A stretch of 64,000 nucleotides of DNA from Astragalus membranaceus (taxonomy: Eukaryota; Streptophyta; Magnoliopsida; Fabales; Fabaceae): NCBI GenBank assembly GCA_039519185.1, contig CM076847.1, positions 806,001 through 870,000 of the forward strand, read 5' to 3'. Under the pieces are notes generated by a model. The model was not told the DNA's origin and made no database searches. It worked only from the letters and a program-made list of their open reading frames with translations. Each line of letters opens with the position of its first letter. The first letter of the stretch is position 1. Below, in pieces: positions 47,198 through 58,315 of this stretch. The translations under genes and the position numbers were made by a program.

Positions 47198-49200
47198 ACC
47201 ATACATGCATAATTGAATACAATTTTTTATTATTTTCTAAACATTTTTGCTAGTTGATTTACGCAGCATTATATTTATAATCGTTTACCTTTTCACCTTG
47301 TATTACAAGTTACAGAGTGAAAGAAATGGAAGATGAACACATTAGTAGGTGGGGTCTATGTGGAGTGTGGACACTGGACACCGTAACTTGAAGCTTTTGG
47401 AAACACTAATAATTACTAGTAATTTTTTAAGAATATTTTTGTAGAAATTGCATAAACGATTGTGATCGCTTGAGTTTATAGAAATGGTTTACATCATCAT
47501 TTATATAATATTATATTTTCCTACTCACTTTCATAAGTATATATTGTATATATGTTATACATTATACATTATTTAATACGTTACATCTTGTTTTAGATGT
47601 CTCTTCAATCCACCTTTGTAAATGCTAATCTATAATGACATAATTAATGCAACTTGTTTACCGTTTCATTGGATCAAATTCACACGTATAATTAAAATAG
47701 CATTTTTTTTATATAAATAGAGATTTTTCAACTAATAAGGTCTAGCTGTAGTATTTTTTTTTTGTCTTTGCAAACAGAGTGGAAGTACTCATAAAGATAA
47801 AGGGGTGATCTCGGATTCGAACTTAAATAACCACGAAAAAAGTCCAGTCTAACAACGTCGATTTTGTCTGTTATATTAGCCTTACGGACTGTCTAGCTCT
47901 AGTATCATTGCATACACATTTTACTTAAATATTTGAAAAAGGATGTAGTTTTTTTGGCTCTCAACTTATTCTTATTATTCTGTCCTGCTTTAGAATGTTT
48001 TTTGTGAAAATGGTAAAAAAAACTATTCTTTATGAGACAACTTACATAAACAATCTATAGGCAACTTATTTATGAAGTTGAGGCATTAGTTTTGTTTGAG
48101 CAGTGCCATTCTTCTATTGAGCCTTGGTCGCTTGCTGATAGTGTGGAGATTTCTAACCCTATAGTGTAGACCCCCATTTTCTACCAAAAAAATCTTATTG
48201 GATAAGTGTTTAATGAATAATCATTTAACCATCATCTTTGCACCAACTTCTAATATATGTGTATATGTAGACCCCCCTCGCCCGTGGATCAGCCCATCTA
48301 CCACACAGTTAAAGCCTTATTTTTTGGCCTACGAAGTAGTTGGCCTTTTTAGGCCTCCAACTCACTAAGCCCTCAGATCGAGGGGCCGGGACAAGCATAA
48401 GGGGTCTCTTGACCAAAAAAAAAGCATAAGGGGTCTAGTTTATAACAATCTAAAAATAAGCCAATGGCAAGTGTTTGATACAACTAGTTTATAGCATTTA
48501 TTCATTAGTTTATATATAACACATTTCTCTCTCATTTTTAAATATTAATTACAAATGTTTAGTTATATCATTTTATATAGGCTCTGTTTGGCAAGTTAGA
48601 TCCACTAGCTTATAGCGGATTTGCTAGCGGATAGCGGATGAAATAATTTAGACCTGTTTGACAAGTAGCAACAGTTAGCATTTTTATCTTTTTAATCATT
48701 TTTTTTTCCACTATAAACTAGCTTATTCTTTTTCCGCTAGTTTATCCACTAAATAGAGTACTCTAAGTTGTGTCACGATCAATAAAATCACATTGAATTG
48801 ATCTAACCACATGAAGTATGAGTTTCGTAGAGAGTATTTGTATAACATCGGCGTAACATAATTAAACCTTAATTTAGGAACCTACATTTAATTTACAAAC
48901 TCTGTAGTAGAGTTTTTGTGTTTTCCAACTTAGCATTTTAAAATAAATAAGAAAATGAGTGGCAAAATATTGGACAGATAAATATTTTTTAACATTTTTT
49001 AATAGAAGGATAAAAAAAATGTTAACATTCGCAGGGCGTTATTTAAAAATAAATAAATCCAAATGAGCGATATTTATAAATACTAAAAACATATTTAAGT
49101 GATACATTAAATTGACCCTGATGATCAGATAGAGTACCTTGGTTGGTGCAGTAGTGCCAGGGAAGTTGATAGATAATGAAGTACTCATTCTTGGTTCCAT
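45056..49200 (-). CDS. NPF (NRT1/PTR) family transporter, NPF7-like (592 aa, five exons)
   Basis: Coding exons on the minus strand are 49138-49200, 47006-47111, 46689-46906, 45981-46537 and 45056-45890. They join in frame to 593 codons. The protein is a major-facilitator transporter of the NPF family, probably for nitrate or other small solutes at a membrane. TM1 reads VATLLLVNQALATLAFFG; the position of the ExxER proton-coupling motif is taken by NQALA, as in the NPF7 clade. SKWTGTVYMFSLIGAFLSDSYWGRY, FGADQYD and DKAATVTE are classic NPF motifs, and KILHTDDLKFMDKAAT resembles NRT1.5/NRT1.8. Length is typical. Exon 1 (MEPRMSTSLSINF) is 2 kb upstream and is the least certain part; without it translation would start at the ATG at 47108 (MEGKGSYWDE). 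Substrate cannot be told from sequence. Confidence 0.9.
47136..47191. repeat. (TA)n microsatellite
   Basis: About 28 TA units, immediately upstream of the second NPF coding exon. Confidence 0.9.
47755..47890 (-). mobile_element. SINE-like insertion (136 bp) in the NPF intron
   Basis: A 15-bp duplication with one mismatch (GTCTAGCTGTAGTAT at 47740-47754, GTCTAGCTCTAGTAT at 47891-47905) flanks a sequence that begins with a T-run on the plus strand. On the minus strand it holds AGTTCGAATCCG, a B-box-like motif. Confidence 0.7.
48575..48790. mobile_element. MITE-like block
   Basis: It starts TAGGCTCTGTTTGGCAAG and contains repeated CTAGCTTAT/GCGGAT and CCGCTAGTTTATCCACT motifs in opposite orientations, resembling short hAT-type plant MITEs. 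No target duplication was established. Confidence 0.4.
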
Positions 49201-49531
49201 CTGCAAACTAAATTTGAATGTATAGAAAGATGGATGTAGAAAACCTTTGAAGACGGAGGATTAATTATATTGGAATATTATTATTATATAGAAGAGGTGG
49301 GGAGGAAAGAGAGAAGGATATCATTTTCAAAAGAAGTTTTATTATTGGTATCTGCTTATTAATTAACCAAAAACACGGAGAGTGATGAGAAATGAAATGA
49401 TTGAGGTTGATTATGGCAGAGAAGTGACAATTTGGATGTGAATATAGTTAGTTACTCATACTATATATGAAAAGTTGAAATAACATTGGAAAATAAAATT
49501 TGTTTAGTGACCAATTTCATTTTCTTTTGCC

Positions 49532-49615
<84 letters not shown>

Positions 49616-49965
49616 CATCATCTGTTGTTGTGAATTGTGAAGAGAAGTCTTAAACTAACTGTTGAATAGATTAGATTAAATAGATGAGATGAGTCCGTGC
49701 CACAAATTAAGTGGTCAATTTAGCCAGAAAAACTGATAGTGGAAGTGGGGACTTGGGGTTTCCTTTTCCACCTAACAATCAACCTGAACATCTTCTCAAG
49801 TCCTTTTCAAACTTGCTATTTTCTTCAAATATTTGATTTGATGATATATAGCCCCACTTCCATTTATCTTTTGAATTTCTGTGGTGAATACTAAACATGC
49901 ATGTACTCACGTCCATTGGCATTGTATAGTAATAATAATAATATCTAGTTTCGGAAGCTAGCAAA
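49201..49965. other. Upstream region of the NPF gene
   Basis: Promoter candidate for NPF. TTTGCAG directly before the ATG at 49200 could also be an acceptor, so a 5'-UTR intron is possible. It contains a long (TTA)n tract. Confidence 0.45.
49534..49615. repeat. (TTA)n microsatellite
   Basis: About 27 TTA units, ending in TCATCATC. Confidence 0.92.
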
Positions 49966-50636
49966 TCTCTGTCATTTGTTTTTGTAGTCAATTGTGATGG
50001 AATAGAGCTAGCTTTATTTTCGACCCATCAACAGCTAATCGCTTGAATTATGGAAGCTCATGCAATTAATACCAAACCTCAGAATTGGACCTACCTAAAG
50101 AATGAATACATACATTTCCACTCATGTTCCAATCAGCTTATTAACTATTTTTGTTAGCCTGCCTGTATAGTCATGCAAGTAAGAGTATGCTTGGTTCATC
50201 TGAGGGGAAGAGGAGATGAATCATGAAAGTCTTAAATATGTTTTGTGTTTGGTTCAATGAGGTGTGGAGAGAGAATTTAATGGAGGCAATCTAAAAAATT
50301 ATATTTCTATTAATGCACATTTCAACAGGTTAATATCACATTAAACAAATTAAAGCATATTTAACACTAAATATTGCAGAGGCTCCATTCAAGTTTTTTT
50401 ACTTTGCTATAGATATTAGATAGATAGATATAGATAAAGTGGCCTATTAGGTGCTCATACTAACAAACAACACAGCAGAATTAGAGGGAGCGAAGATGCG
50501 GTATAGCATAGCATTTGTGATTCAGGTGTTATATTTACTACTATGCCTACCCGTGCGATGCACGGGAAACACTTAGATTACATTGGTCATCATAAAATAC
50601 AATTATTAGCATTATATTATAAATTCTTAAATGTCC

Positions 50637-50667
<31 letters not shown>

Positions 50668-51170
50668 GTAGGATTGTTTAATTGATTAATGTTTGTCAAT
50701 TAGATTAAAGACATTTTTTACCAAGAATGTGTGAGGAGACATGATGATAGTGCTTTAATGTATCAAAATTATAAACACGTTTCTGTTTTTATCTTTTGAC
50801 GTTAGTACCTGTAACATCCCCAATTTAGCTAATTTTATTTATTGAAATTAGCAAGATGTCATGTTTAATTAATTAGCTAATTTAAAATAATTAGGCTTAA
50901 TTAATTATAAGTCATAGTAATTTGATTGGCAATTATACATGTGTGTGCTTTGGTGAGTTAATTTAGGATTCTAAGTGAGAATGGGAGCATGGGGGCAAAA
51001 GAGTCATTTCGTGCATTTCATTTCAAAACAGCCTCAGCTGAGTCACTTAAGCCTACACTCACTCACATGCCAACACAACACCTCCACACACTCAGTTTGC
51101 TGAAAATGAACAAATTGAGGATTAGTTGATTAGAATTGGTTTTAAATAAGTGATTAGGATGCAGGGGCAA
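49966..51170. repeat. Direct repeat B, left copy (1.2 kb)
   Basis: It begins TCTCTGTCATTTGTTTTTG and ends AGGATGCAGGGGCAA, and is nearly identical to 62081-63385. Here the sequence before TCTCTG (AAGCTAGCAAA) is uninterrupted, so this is the unoccupied CACTA target. The sequence after GGGGCAA (CATGGTC) is the unoccupied target of the LTR at 63386. It holds a (CA)n tract near 50638 and a hairpin CCCGTGC-GAT-GCACGGG (50550-50566). It has no coding content. Confidence 0.92.
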
Positions 51171-51190
51171 CATGGTCTTTTCACAGCCAC

Positions 51191-51722
51191 TTAAAACACC
51201 CGACGCTAAAGTGGAAAAAAGACATTTAGCGTCGGTTAAATTGGACATTTAGCGTCGGTTATCGCCCGACGCTAAATCGACCGATGCTAAATGTCATACA
51301 TTTAGCATCGGTTATTTAATCGACGCTATATGTCACTTTTAGCATCGGGTTCTCAGATAACCGATGCTAAATGTCACATTAAAAACCATTTCAAAGGTCT
51401 AAAAATGACATTTAGCGTCGGGTATTTGAAACAACCGATGCTAAAAGTACATCAGTGAGACATTTAGCGTCGGTTGTTTGAAACAACCGATGCTAAATGT
51501 CCATCAGTGAGACATTTAGCGTCGGTTGTTTCAAACAACTGACGCTAAATGTCTCAAAGGGGACTTTTAGCATCGGTTGTTTCAAACAACCGACGCTAAA
51601 TGTCTCACTGATGGACATTTAGCATCGGTTGTTTGAGACAACCGATGCTAAAAGTCCATCAGTGTCATTAAAAATGACATTTAGCATCGGTTATTCAAAC
51701 AACCGATGCTAAATGTCATTTT
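51191..51722. repeat. Left subterminal palindromic repeats of the CACTA element
   Basis: Many copies of ACATTTAGC(A/G)TCGG and its complement CCGA(C/T)GCTAAATGT alternate. Several make 40-bp palindromes joined by TTGTTTGAAACAA. Such repeats are the binding sites of the TNPA-type protein in En/Spm. Confidence 0.92.
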
Positions 51723-52026
51723 ACACATTTTAGTTTTCTTCGTTTTTGATCATACCGTTTACTATTCACGTTAAAAGAAAACCTGCAGATTACACAAAAC
51801 CAGCTTCACATTTCTAATACCTCAGTACAGTTCTAAACCTGGAGATTGCATCACAGACATACACAAAACCAGCTTCACATTTCATCTAGTACAATTCTAA
51901 TACCTCAGTGTTTACATTAACAGAAAACCAGACCATATAAAAAATTTGTTCACATTTCATCTAAACTATCAATTCACAAAGACTTTCAATAGAAATAGAG
52001 AATAGATTGAACAAGTTTAAACAATG
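51723..52026. other. Non-coding DNA of the CACTA element
   Basis: Lies between the subterminal repeats and the stop of the second gene. It has a short internal repeat (CACAAAACCAGCTTCACATTT, twice, 51796 and 51865). Confidence 0.6.
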
Positions 52027-52355
52027 CTAAACAATGTATCTTTTTGCTCTGTACGAATCTTCATATAGAATTCTGCCCAAAGCTGACAAACCTTAAGAAG
52101 CTCCTCTTCGGTGTATGCCTTTGAGTCATCAAATACCTACAAGTTTAAAAATTACTCAAACAAATTATATTCAATCATTCTATAATTCTAAATAGATGTG
52201 TAAAGTATAATTTTAACCAAAAATTTATACCTGCTCCCAATTATCAACAACACTAGCATTCACAATGGTCAGCATAAAGTTCATCACATAATATCCACAA
52301 TGAAAACCATTCCGTTGTGTTGGCATCTACACACAAATGAATTAACAAAGTTAAC

Positions 52356-52422
<67 letters not shown>

Positions 52423-54654
52423 TATATGAATTCACTCCAAATTAAATCAACTCCATATTTTAAATTACTTACTGTAGGGTATAACCACGTGGGGGCAGAT
52501 GTAGAATAACCTTTGACAGCTCTAATAACATAATATAAAAGTATTTATAAAATTTCAACCCAACTTAAGTTCAAATACTACAATCTAAACCAAGATAAAA
52601 AATACAAACTTACTTGCTAAACATTTCTTTGATTGTTTTGTTTGGTTTGCGGCATAAGGAACACATCCAGACCACAGTATTTTGAGATGGGATTAAGACA
52701 ACTAGTTGCCAATGTCCGCTGCAACATCGATAAACTTAAAATTAAGCAACACACAAAGAAATGCATGTTACACACAATAAACTCAGAATGACACAAGAAA
52801 ATCAGAATCAGAAGACTAACATGCATTTCACCATTCACCAACAAAACAACTAGTAATCAAAACAAGGAACTATGTTGCTGTTACCTATGGCAAAATGGAG
52901 CAATATATACTCCCTTATTGGTGGTCATCAATTTGTCTTGAAGGTTTTGAAGGACAACATTCATGGGTATATCCTTCACGTTAAGCTTGTAAGGACACAC
53001 AAATCCATATAAGTCATCAATACCTCTTTCAACACATTGACGATGCAAATATCTAGTGGCAAGTAAGAAAAACTATCAGATCGATTAATATATGTAAAAT
53101 GTGAGAAATTTATATAATGGAATAGACTTTACTACTTACGTGCACCATATGGCCAAATGGCTCAATTCAAGCCACTCTTCACCAGAAATCATGTCCGTGA
53201 TCTCTTTGAAGGAGACAAAGCAGTGATGATCTTCATGCTGCAACCATATCCTAGCATGTCTCTTATCAGCATACCCTGTCACAAGCATCTCTTTCATCCA
53301 ATCGATATTGGCCTCCTCCTCCACATGAGATGGTGAGTAGCTAGCCTTAGATCCAACAGTTGTCATGGGAGAGGGAATTTTGAATTCCTCCACATGAGAT
53401 GGTGTGCTGAATAATTAAAACATACATATAAATTAAGTTAGTATTTATGAATTGATTCAAATAATAAAACAAATCTAGTAATATAAACATATACCTCTGC
53501 CAACGCTTTGCGAACTCGGTCTTGCACCATCACTTCCACATCCTCCATAATTTCTTTCATCAACTCCGCTTTGTCAACTTGTGAGCTACTCGAGGCAAAA
53601 AACGTGCCACACCTCCAAAGTATCTCTTTATCCCGACACCTTTTCCAGCTCCCCGAACATGACCGGGATGCTTAGGTGTTCCAATGGCAACAGTCAAAAT
53701 ATCATTCTTTCCTTGAGGAACGAAAGATCCTTGGCTACTCATAACCGCAAGTTCATCCTGCAACAAAAGCATGTTCACATGTTACAATTTAACAAATTAA
53801 ACAAAACATACTAAGTTCCACAGCTTTCTCACCACACAACATTTTACTTACAATCTTAGATCCAACTGATGCTGACGACTCGGATACATAAGATCCAGAC
53901 TTGCTTTTGCGGCCAGCCTTCCACAGCTCATGACGCTCTGGAGATGTAGGCTCCACCTCCAAATCAGGATCACCAGACTCCTCCTGGATTTTTTTGATTT
54001 GTTCTTCTTTCAAAGCCTTCTTCAACTTTTTATAACCACCTGGCCCCATTGTGTGGTTATATTTATTATTTTTTTGAATATTCTTGGCAGCTTCTCTCTT
54101 AGCCTGTTACAAAGGACAAACACCACCATATTTACAACATATCGTTAATGTTTAAGAAACTAAAATAGTTATAGTTAAAACAATACCACAAACTCCTCAG
54201 TAATGCGACTGTTATAAAATGCGGCCCATGTCTCGAGAGATATGTTGTTGTACTTGTGACATGGATTTTTTTGACCATCTGTATCCCCACTACCAAAGAC
54301 ATATATTCTGGTGAGAGTTGTCTTGAACTGTCTCCAACAAAGATTGATATGAGACATCCAAGTCTTCTTGAATTCATTACTCTCGGGAACATCAAATGTT
54401 AGCAGTACACCATCCCAAGCAATCTTTTTTGTCTCGTCATCAACATCACTCCACTTCATTGGCAATATGCTTATCTTTGTTCGTGCAACCACCCCTAAAT
54501 AGGTCTTGAATTTGTTAGCATACGGACCAATAAGATCTCCTTTACTATCAATATCCACTCTGAATTTTTGACCATCTGGGCACCTAGAAGTGAACTTTTT
54601 TAATGATGTTGGACGTCTGGTATTCTTTTTTGGAGGATCACTGAAATCATCCAT
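52027..54654 (-). CDS. CACTA second gene: Transposase_24 domain plus C48 (Ulp1-like) protease domain, nine exons
   Basis: Proposed exons on the minus strand: 54187-54654, 53852-54103, 53495-53757, 53140-53406, 52885-53052, 52614-52718, 52473-52521, 52231-52326, 52027-52136. Exon 1 (FRVDIDSKGDLIGPYANKF, ARTKISILPMKWSDV) is a plant Ptta/En/Spm Transposase_24 domain. Exon 2 is a basic, charged linker. The later exons resemble C48 cysteine proteases: GVYIAPFCHSGHWQLVVLIP carries the expected catalytic His, and NGFHCGYYVMNFML the catalytic Cys. The position where Ulp1 proteases have Asp reads WMCSL. In exon 3 the frame appears shifted near 53610 (KRYFGG in one frame, CGTFFASSSSQVDKAEL in another) and the join from exon 3 to 4 is not in phase, so either the model or the gene is broken there. 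A protein with DNA-binding and SUMO/ubiquitin-like protease parts is the inference. Confidence 0.75.
52361..52420. repeat. (AT)n microsatellite in an intron of the second gene
   Basis: About 30 AT units. Confidence 0.9.
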
Positions 54655-55114
54655 GATAGCTGTTTAAACAAAGGAAACAAATTATATCAGTCATTCTTAT
54701 GATAACATACTGGATCATACGACATTACTAAATAAATCATGTAGGTAAGGAAATATAAACATTGTTAAGTTCAAACAATACAATACAACTTTTCATTCAT
54801 CTTGTTAAGTTCAAAACTAGTGACTTTAAATATAACATACTGGATCACACTTCATATATTTGAAGAATTGTTTGCATGAATCTGTTCTTTTCAAGACTAG
54901 TGACTTTAGTTTGTCATTATATCAAATCTCTCATTCAATATGAACTATGAAACCATCCATACACATTTGGAGAAATACACTAGAAGAAATTATTGGAAAA
55001 CATACTTCTCTCGGTTACAAAATCTGTCACATGCTCAAAAGGAAATAATAGAAACAACCCATCATTGTTACTAAGTTCAAAATTACAATTTCATAGGTTC
55101 AAAAAAAAACAAAT
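54655..55114. other. Spacer between the two CACTA genes
   Basis: AT-rich, with no frame of interest. It would hold the 3' end of the transposase transcript and the leader of the second gene, unless both come from one transcript by splicing, as in En/Spm. Confidence 0.6.
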
Positions 55115-58100
55115 CTAAACTCCTTCGTATAAAATTCCTTCATTATGATCATTGCGAGTGGCATGTTCATCGTCAACTTCATTGTCATCAACTGAAGTAG
55201 GCACTTGTGTTAACAAACAAGGTGTTTCGGAAATTGCAAGACTTGAATCTTCATTTTCATCACTCCCTATTTTTCCTTGTAGGACAACTGACCACTTTTT
55301 GTTAGAAGGATCTTTGACATAGAAAACTTGTTTTGCTTGGTCAGCCATGATGAAGGGTTCATCATTATAACTTACCTTGTCAAGGTCCACTAGTGTAAAT
55401 CCCATTTCGTCAGTACGTACACCACTATTGTTGTTAACCCACTTACATTTAAAAAGAGGCACTTTAAATTTACAGTAATCAAGCACCCAAATCTCTTCAA
55501 TGACACCAAAGTAAGCAATGGATGCGAGTACATGATTTGTATCATTTGAACTAGAGAAGTGCATCGAGGAAGCCATGACCATAACTCCACTGTTTTGCAT
55601 GGTGCTTTTGTCATCTTTAGACTTTGTGTAAAACGAAAACTTATTTATGTCGTACCCGCTCCAACATACGACATTAAAGTGAGGGTCATGTGCTAACCAT
55701 CTCAAAGTCTCAGAGGCACTCACATCTTTCTTAATCTCTGATTTAAACCAATCTATGAATGTGTTGTTATGCTCGTTCAATAACAATATTTCTTTCATTC
55801 GAGGGTTTTTGGCCTTTACTATCTCTTTATGGAGAGACAAGTAAGGTAATACCTCATCTGTATTATTCAAAACATACAAATGTGCTTGAAGCACTTCAGC
55901 TCGGCCCATGCATTTAGTGGTTATACCATGTGTACCTTTACCTTGACATCTCCCTGCATAACGAGACTTTGGTAGTCCCACAGATTTTGCTTCTGACAAG
56001 TAGTCAGAACAAAACTCAATCGCTTCTTCTGTGACGTACCTTTCGACAATGGATGCTTCAGGACGATATTGGTTCTTCACATACCCTTTCAAGATCTTCA
56101 TGTATCGCTCGATTGGGTACATCCACCTTAAATAAACAGGGCCGCATAATCTAATCTCCCTAACCAGATGAACAATTAAATGAACCATGATATCAAAGAA
56201 TGAGGGAGGAAAAAACATCTCCAATTGACACAAGATAATAGCAGCCTCATTTTCCAATGCGTCCAATTTTTGAGGATCGATGACTTTAGCACATATACTA
56301 TTGAAGAATAAGCACAACCTAGTTATGGTATATCGGACATCTTTCGGTAAGATGCCACGAATTGCCACAGGTAGCAGTTGTTGCATCAAGACATGACAGT
56401 CGTGAGACTTCAAGCCAACTAATTTGAGATCTTTCATTGAAACAAGTCGTTTTACATTTGACGAGTAACCATGTGGGACTTTGATTCCCCATAGACACTC
56501 GCAAAAGCTCATTTTCTCTTTTCTTGATAAGGTATAACATGCTGGAGGTAAATATGTGCCTTTACCTCGTTCCACTGGATGTAATTGTTCTCTTATACCC
56601 GTCTCACGCAAATCTAGACGAGAATTTATGCCATCCTTTGTCCCTTGAACGTTGAGAAGCGTCCCGATGACACTATCACAAACGTTTTTCTCGACTTGCA
56701 TAACATCAAGACAATGCCTTACATCAAGATTGGACCAATACGGAAGATCAAAGAACACCGACCTCTTCTTCCACTTGCTTTTTTCCTTAGGCTGCTTCTG
56801 CTTTTTGCCGAATACAACTTTGATGTCTTTAACCACTTGATAGACTTCTTCTCCGGTCAAGGCATTCGGAGCAATGTCATTTTCCGAGCACCCATTAAAA
56901 GCTTTTTTCAACTTACGATATCTGTGATTAGGTTTGAGAAATTTCCGATGCCCAAGGTAGACAGTCTTCCTTCCATATTTGAGTTGATGGTGACACGTGT
57001 CTTCTGCACAAATAGGACAACCTTTATGCCCTTTGACACTATACCCAGACAAGTTTCCGTATGCAGGAAAGTCATTGATTGTGCAAAATAACATGGCTCG
57101 CAGCTTGAAAGTTTCATTAGAATACCCGTCAAACACATCCACGCCTTCATCCCACATTTTTCTCAAGTCTTCAATCAATGGACTAAGGTAAACATCTATG
57201 TCATTACCAGGTTGTCTCGGGCCAGAAATCATCATGGATAGCATCACATATTTGTGCTTCATGCACAACCATGGAGATAGGTTGTAAATTAAAAGGAGAA
57301 CAGGCCACGAGCTATGATTCGTACTTAAGTTACCATATGGATTCATCCCATCTGAAGCAAGTGCGAGCCTAAGATTTCTTGACTCAGAGCCAAAATCCGA
57401 ATACAAATTATCAATTTTCTTCCATTGCAAAGAATCAGCCGGATGGCGAAGCTGCCCATCACATTTCCTCTCATCTGCATGCCATCTAATGCTCTTCGCG
57501 TCATTTGCATTAGCAAACAAGCGTTTGAACCTGAGTATTATTGGAAGATACCATAAAACCTTCGCAGGGGAACCCTTTGTGTTGTTGTCGTCACAATTAG
57601 ATTCACCCGACTTCACTTTGTAGCGCGACCAACCACACGTAGGACAGTTATGCAACTTCTCAAAGTCTTTCCGATACAATATGCAGTCATTGGGACATGC
57701 ATGTATTTTCTGATACCCCACACCCATCGGACACAATATCTTCTTTGCATCGTACGTTCGTTTTGGCAATGTGTTACCTATGGGAAGCATGTCTTCCAAC
57801 AGCTCAAGCAATTTGGTGAATCCCTTATCAGTCCACCCATTTATCGCCTTCAGATTGATCAATTTTAACGACGCAGACAATCGGGTGTATTTTGTGCAAC
57901 CCAAATACAAAGGTTGATCTTTGTCTTTGCACAAATTATCATATTCATGCGCTCGCTTAAAAGATTCAGGACCATTGTCACGTATCATATCCTCCATTCG
58001 ATCATCCATATCTTCATCGACTTTCTCACTTTTGGACACACTTGGGTTGCCGGTTGATTCACCATGCCACATCCATGTGGTATAACTCGGACAGATCCCA

Positions 58101-58315
58101 TAAACAAAGAGATGGTCCCGTATTACACTTGGTCGTTGTGGGGCCCGATTCACACAATTACAACAAGGGCAGGAATAAGTTACATCAGTTTCAGGAACAT
58201 CAGTTTTGGGAACATCATTTTTGCGAAAATTTGCTTGAGCAAAACTTATAAATTCTTCGACTCCTTTCGCATACTCATCACTCAGACGATTACTTTGCAT
58301 CCAACTACGATTCAT
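55115..58315 (-). CDS. TNP2-type CACTA transposase (1066 aa, single exon)
   Basis: The start is the ATG at 58315 (MNRSWMQSNRLSDEYAKGV); the open frame extends 19 codons further, but the conserved transposase-associated region begins here. Residues 1-90 are that region, with SCPCCNCVN and VYGICPSYTTWMWHGE. Transposase_21 follows (about 195-450: CPNDCILYRKDFEKLHNCPTC, RWHADERKCDGQLRHPADS, DGMNPYGNLS, DVYLSPLIEDLRKMW, CPICAEDT). Next are DUF4218-like text (SHDCHVLMQQLLPVAIRG, LEMFFPPSFFDIMVHLIVHL, YPIERYMKILKGYVKN) and near the C-terminus a DUF4216-like part (FNVVCWSGYDINKFSFYT, ADQAKQVFYVKDPSNKKW). There is no stop or frameshift over 1066 codons and the length is normal, so this protein could be active. 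It would cut and join the element at its CACTA ends, in the nucleus. Confidence 0.94.
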   Translation of the reverse strand: MNRSWMQSNRLSDEYAKGVEEFISFAQANFRKNDVPKTDVPETDVTYSCPCCNCVNRAPQRPSVIRDHLFVYGICPSYTTWMWHGESTGNPSVSKSEKVDEDMDDRMEDMIRDNGPESFKRAHEYDNLCKDKDQPLYLGCTKYTRLSASLKLINLKAINGWTDKGFTKLLELLEDMLPIGNTLPKRTYDAKKILCPMGVGYQKIHACPNDCILYRKDFEKLHNCPTCGWSRYKVKSGESNCDDNNTKGSPAKVLWYLPIILRFKRLFANANDAKSIRWHADERKCDGQLRHPADSLQWKKIDNLYSDFGSESRNLRLALASDGMNPYGNLSTNHSSWPVLLLIYNLSPWLCMKHKYVMLSMMISGPRQPGNDIDVYLSPLIEDLRKMWDEGVDVFDGYSNETFKLRAMLFCTINDFPAYGNLSGYSVKGHKGCPICAEDTCHHQLKYGRKTVYLGHRKFLKPNHRYRKLKKAFNGCSENDIAPNALTGEEVYQVVKDIKVVFGKKQKQPKEKSKWKKRSVFFDLPYWSNLDVRHCLDVMQVEKNVCDSVIGTLLNVQGTKDGINSRLDLRETGIREQLHPVERGKGTYLPPACYTLSRKEKMSFCECLWGIKVPHGYSSNVKRLVSMKDLKLVGLKSHDCHVLMQQLLPVAIRGILPKDVRYTITRLCLFFNSICAKVIDPQKLDALENEAAIILCQLEMFFPPSFFDIMVHLIVHLVREIRLCGPVYLRWMYPIERYMKILKGYVKNQYRPEASIVERYVTEEAIEFCSDYLSEAKSVGLPKSRYAGRCQGKGTHGITTKCMGRAEVLQAHLYVLNNTDEVLPYLSLHKEIVKAKNPRMKEILLLNEHNNTFIDWFKSEIKKDVSASETLRWLAHDPHFNVVCWSGYDINKFSFYTKSKDDKSTMQNSGVMVMASSMHFSSSNDTNHVLASIAYFGVIEEIWVLDYCKFKVPLFKCKWVNNNSGVRTDEMGFTLVDLDKVSYNDEPFIMADQAKQVFYVKDPSNKKWSVVLQGKIGSDENEDSSLAISETPCLLTQVPTSVDDNEVDDEHATRNDHNEGILYEGV

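Larger units (their letters stand above)
47112..49137 (-). other. First intron (2.0 kb) of the NPF gene
   Basis: It contains a (TA)n tract (about 47136-47191), a SINE (47755-47890), short LINE-like text near 48080-48190 ending in CCCCCATTTTCTACCAAAAA, a repeat at 48250-48420 and a MITE-like block at 48575-48790. The presence of this intron depends on the exon 1 model. Confidence 0.6.

Noticed and set aside
51191..51722. CRISPR-like array of palindromic repeats
   Set aside because: The units alternate in orientation, have no regular unique spacers and occur at both ends of a CACTA transposon in a plant genome.
56645..57091. 148-codon plus-strand frame within the transposase
   Set aside because: Shadow of the conserved minus-strand transposase gene.
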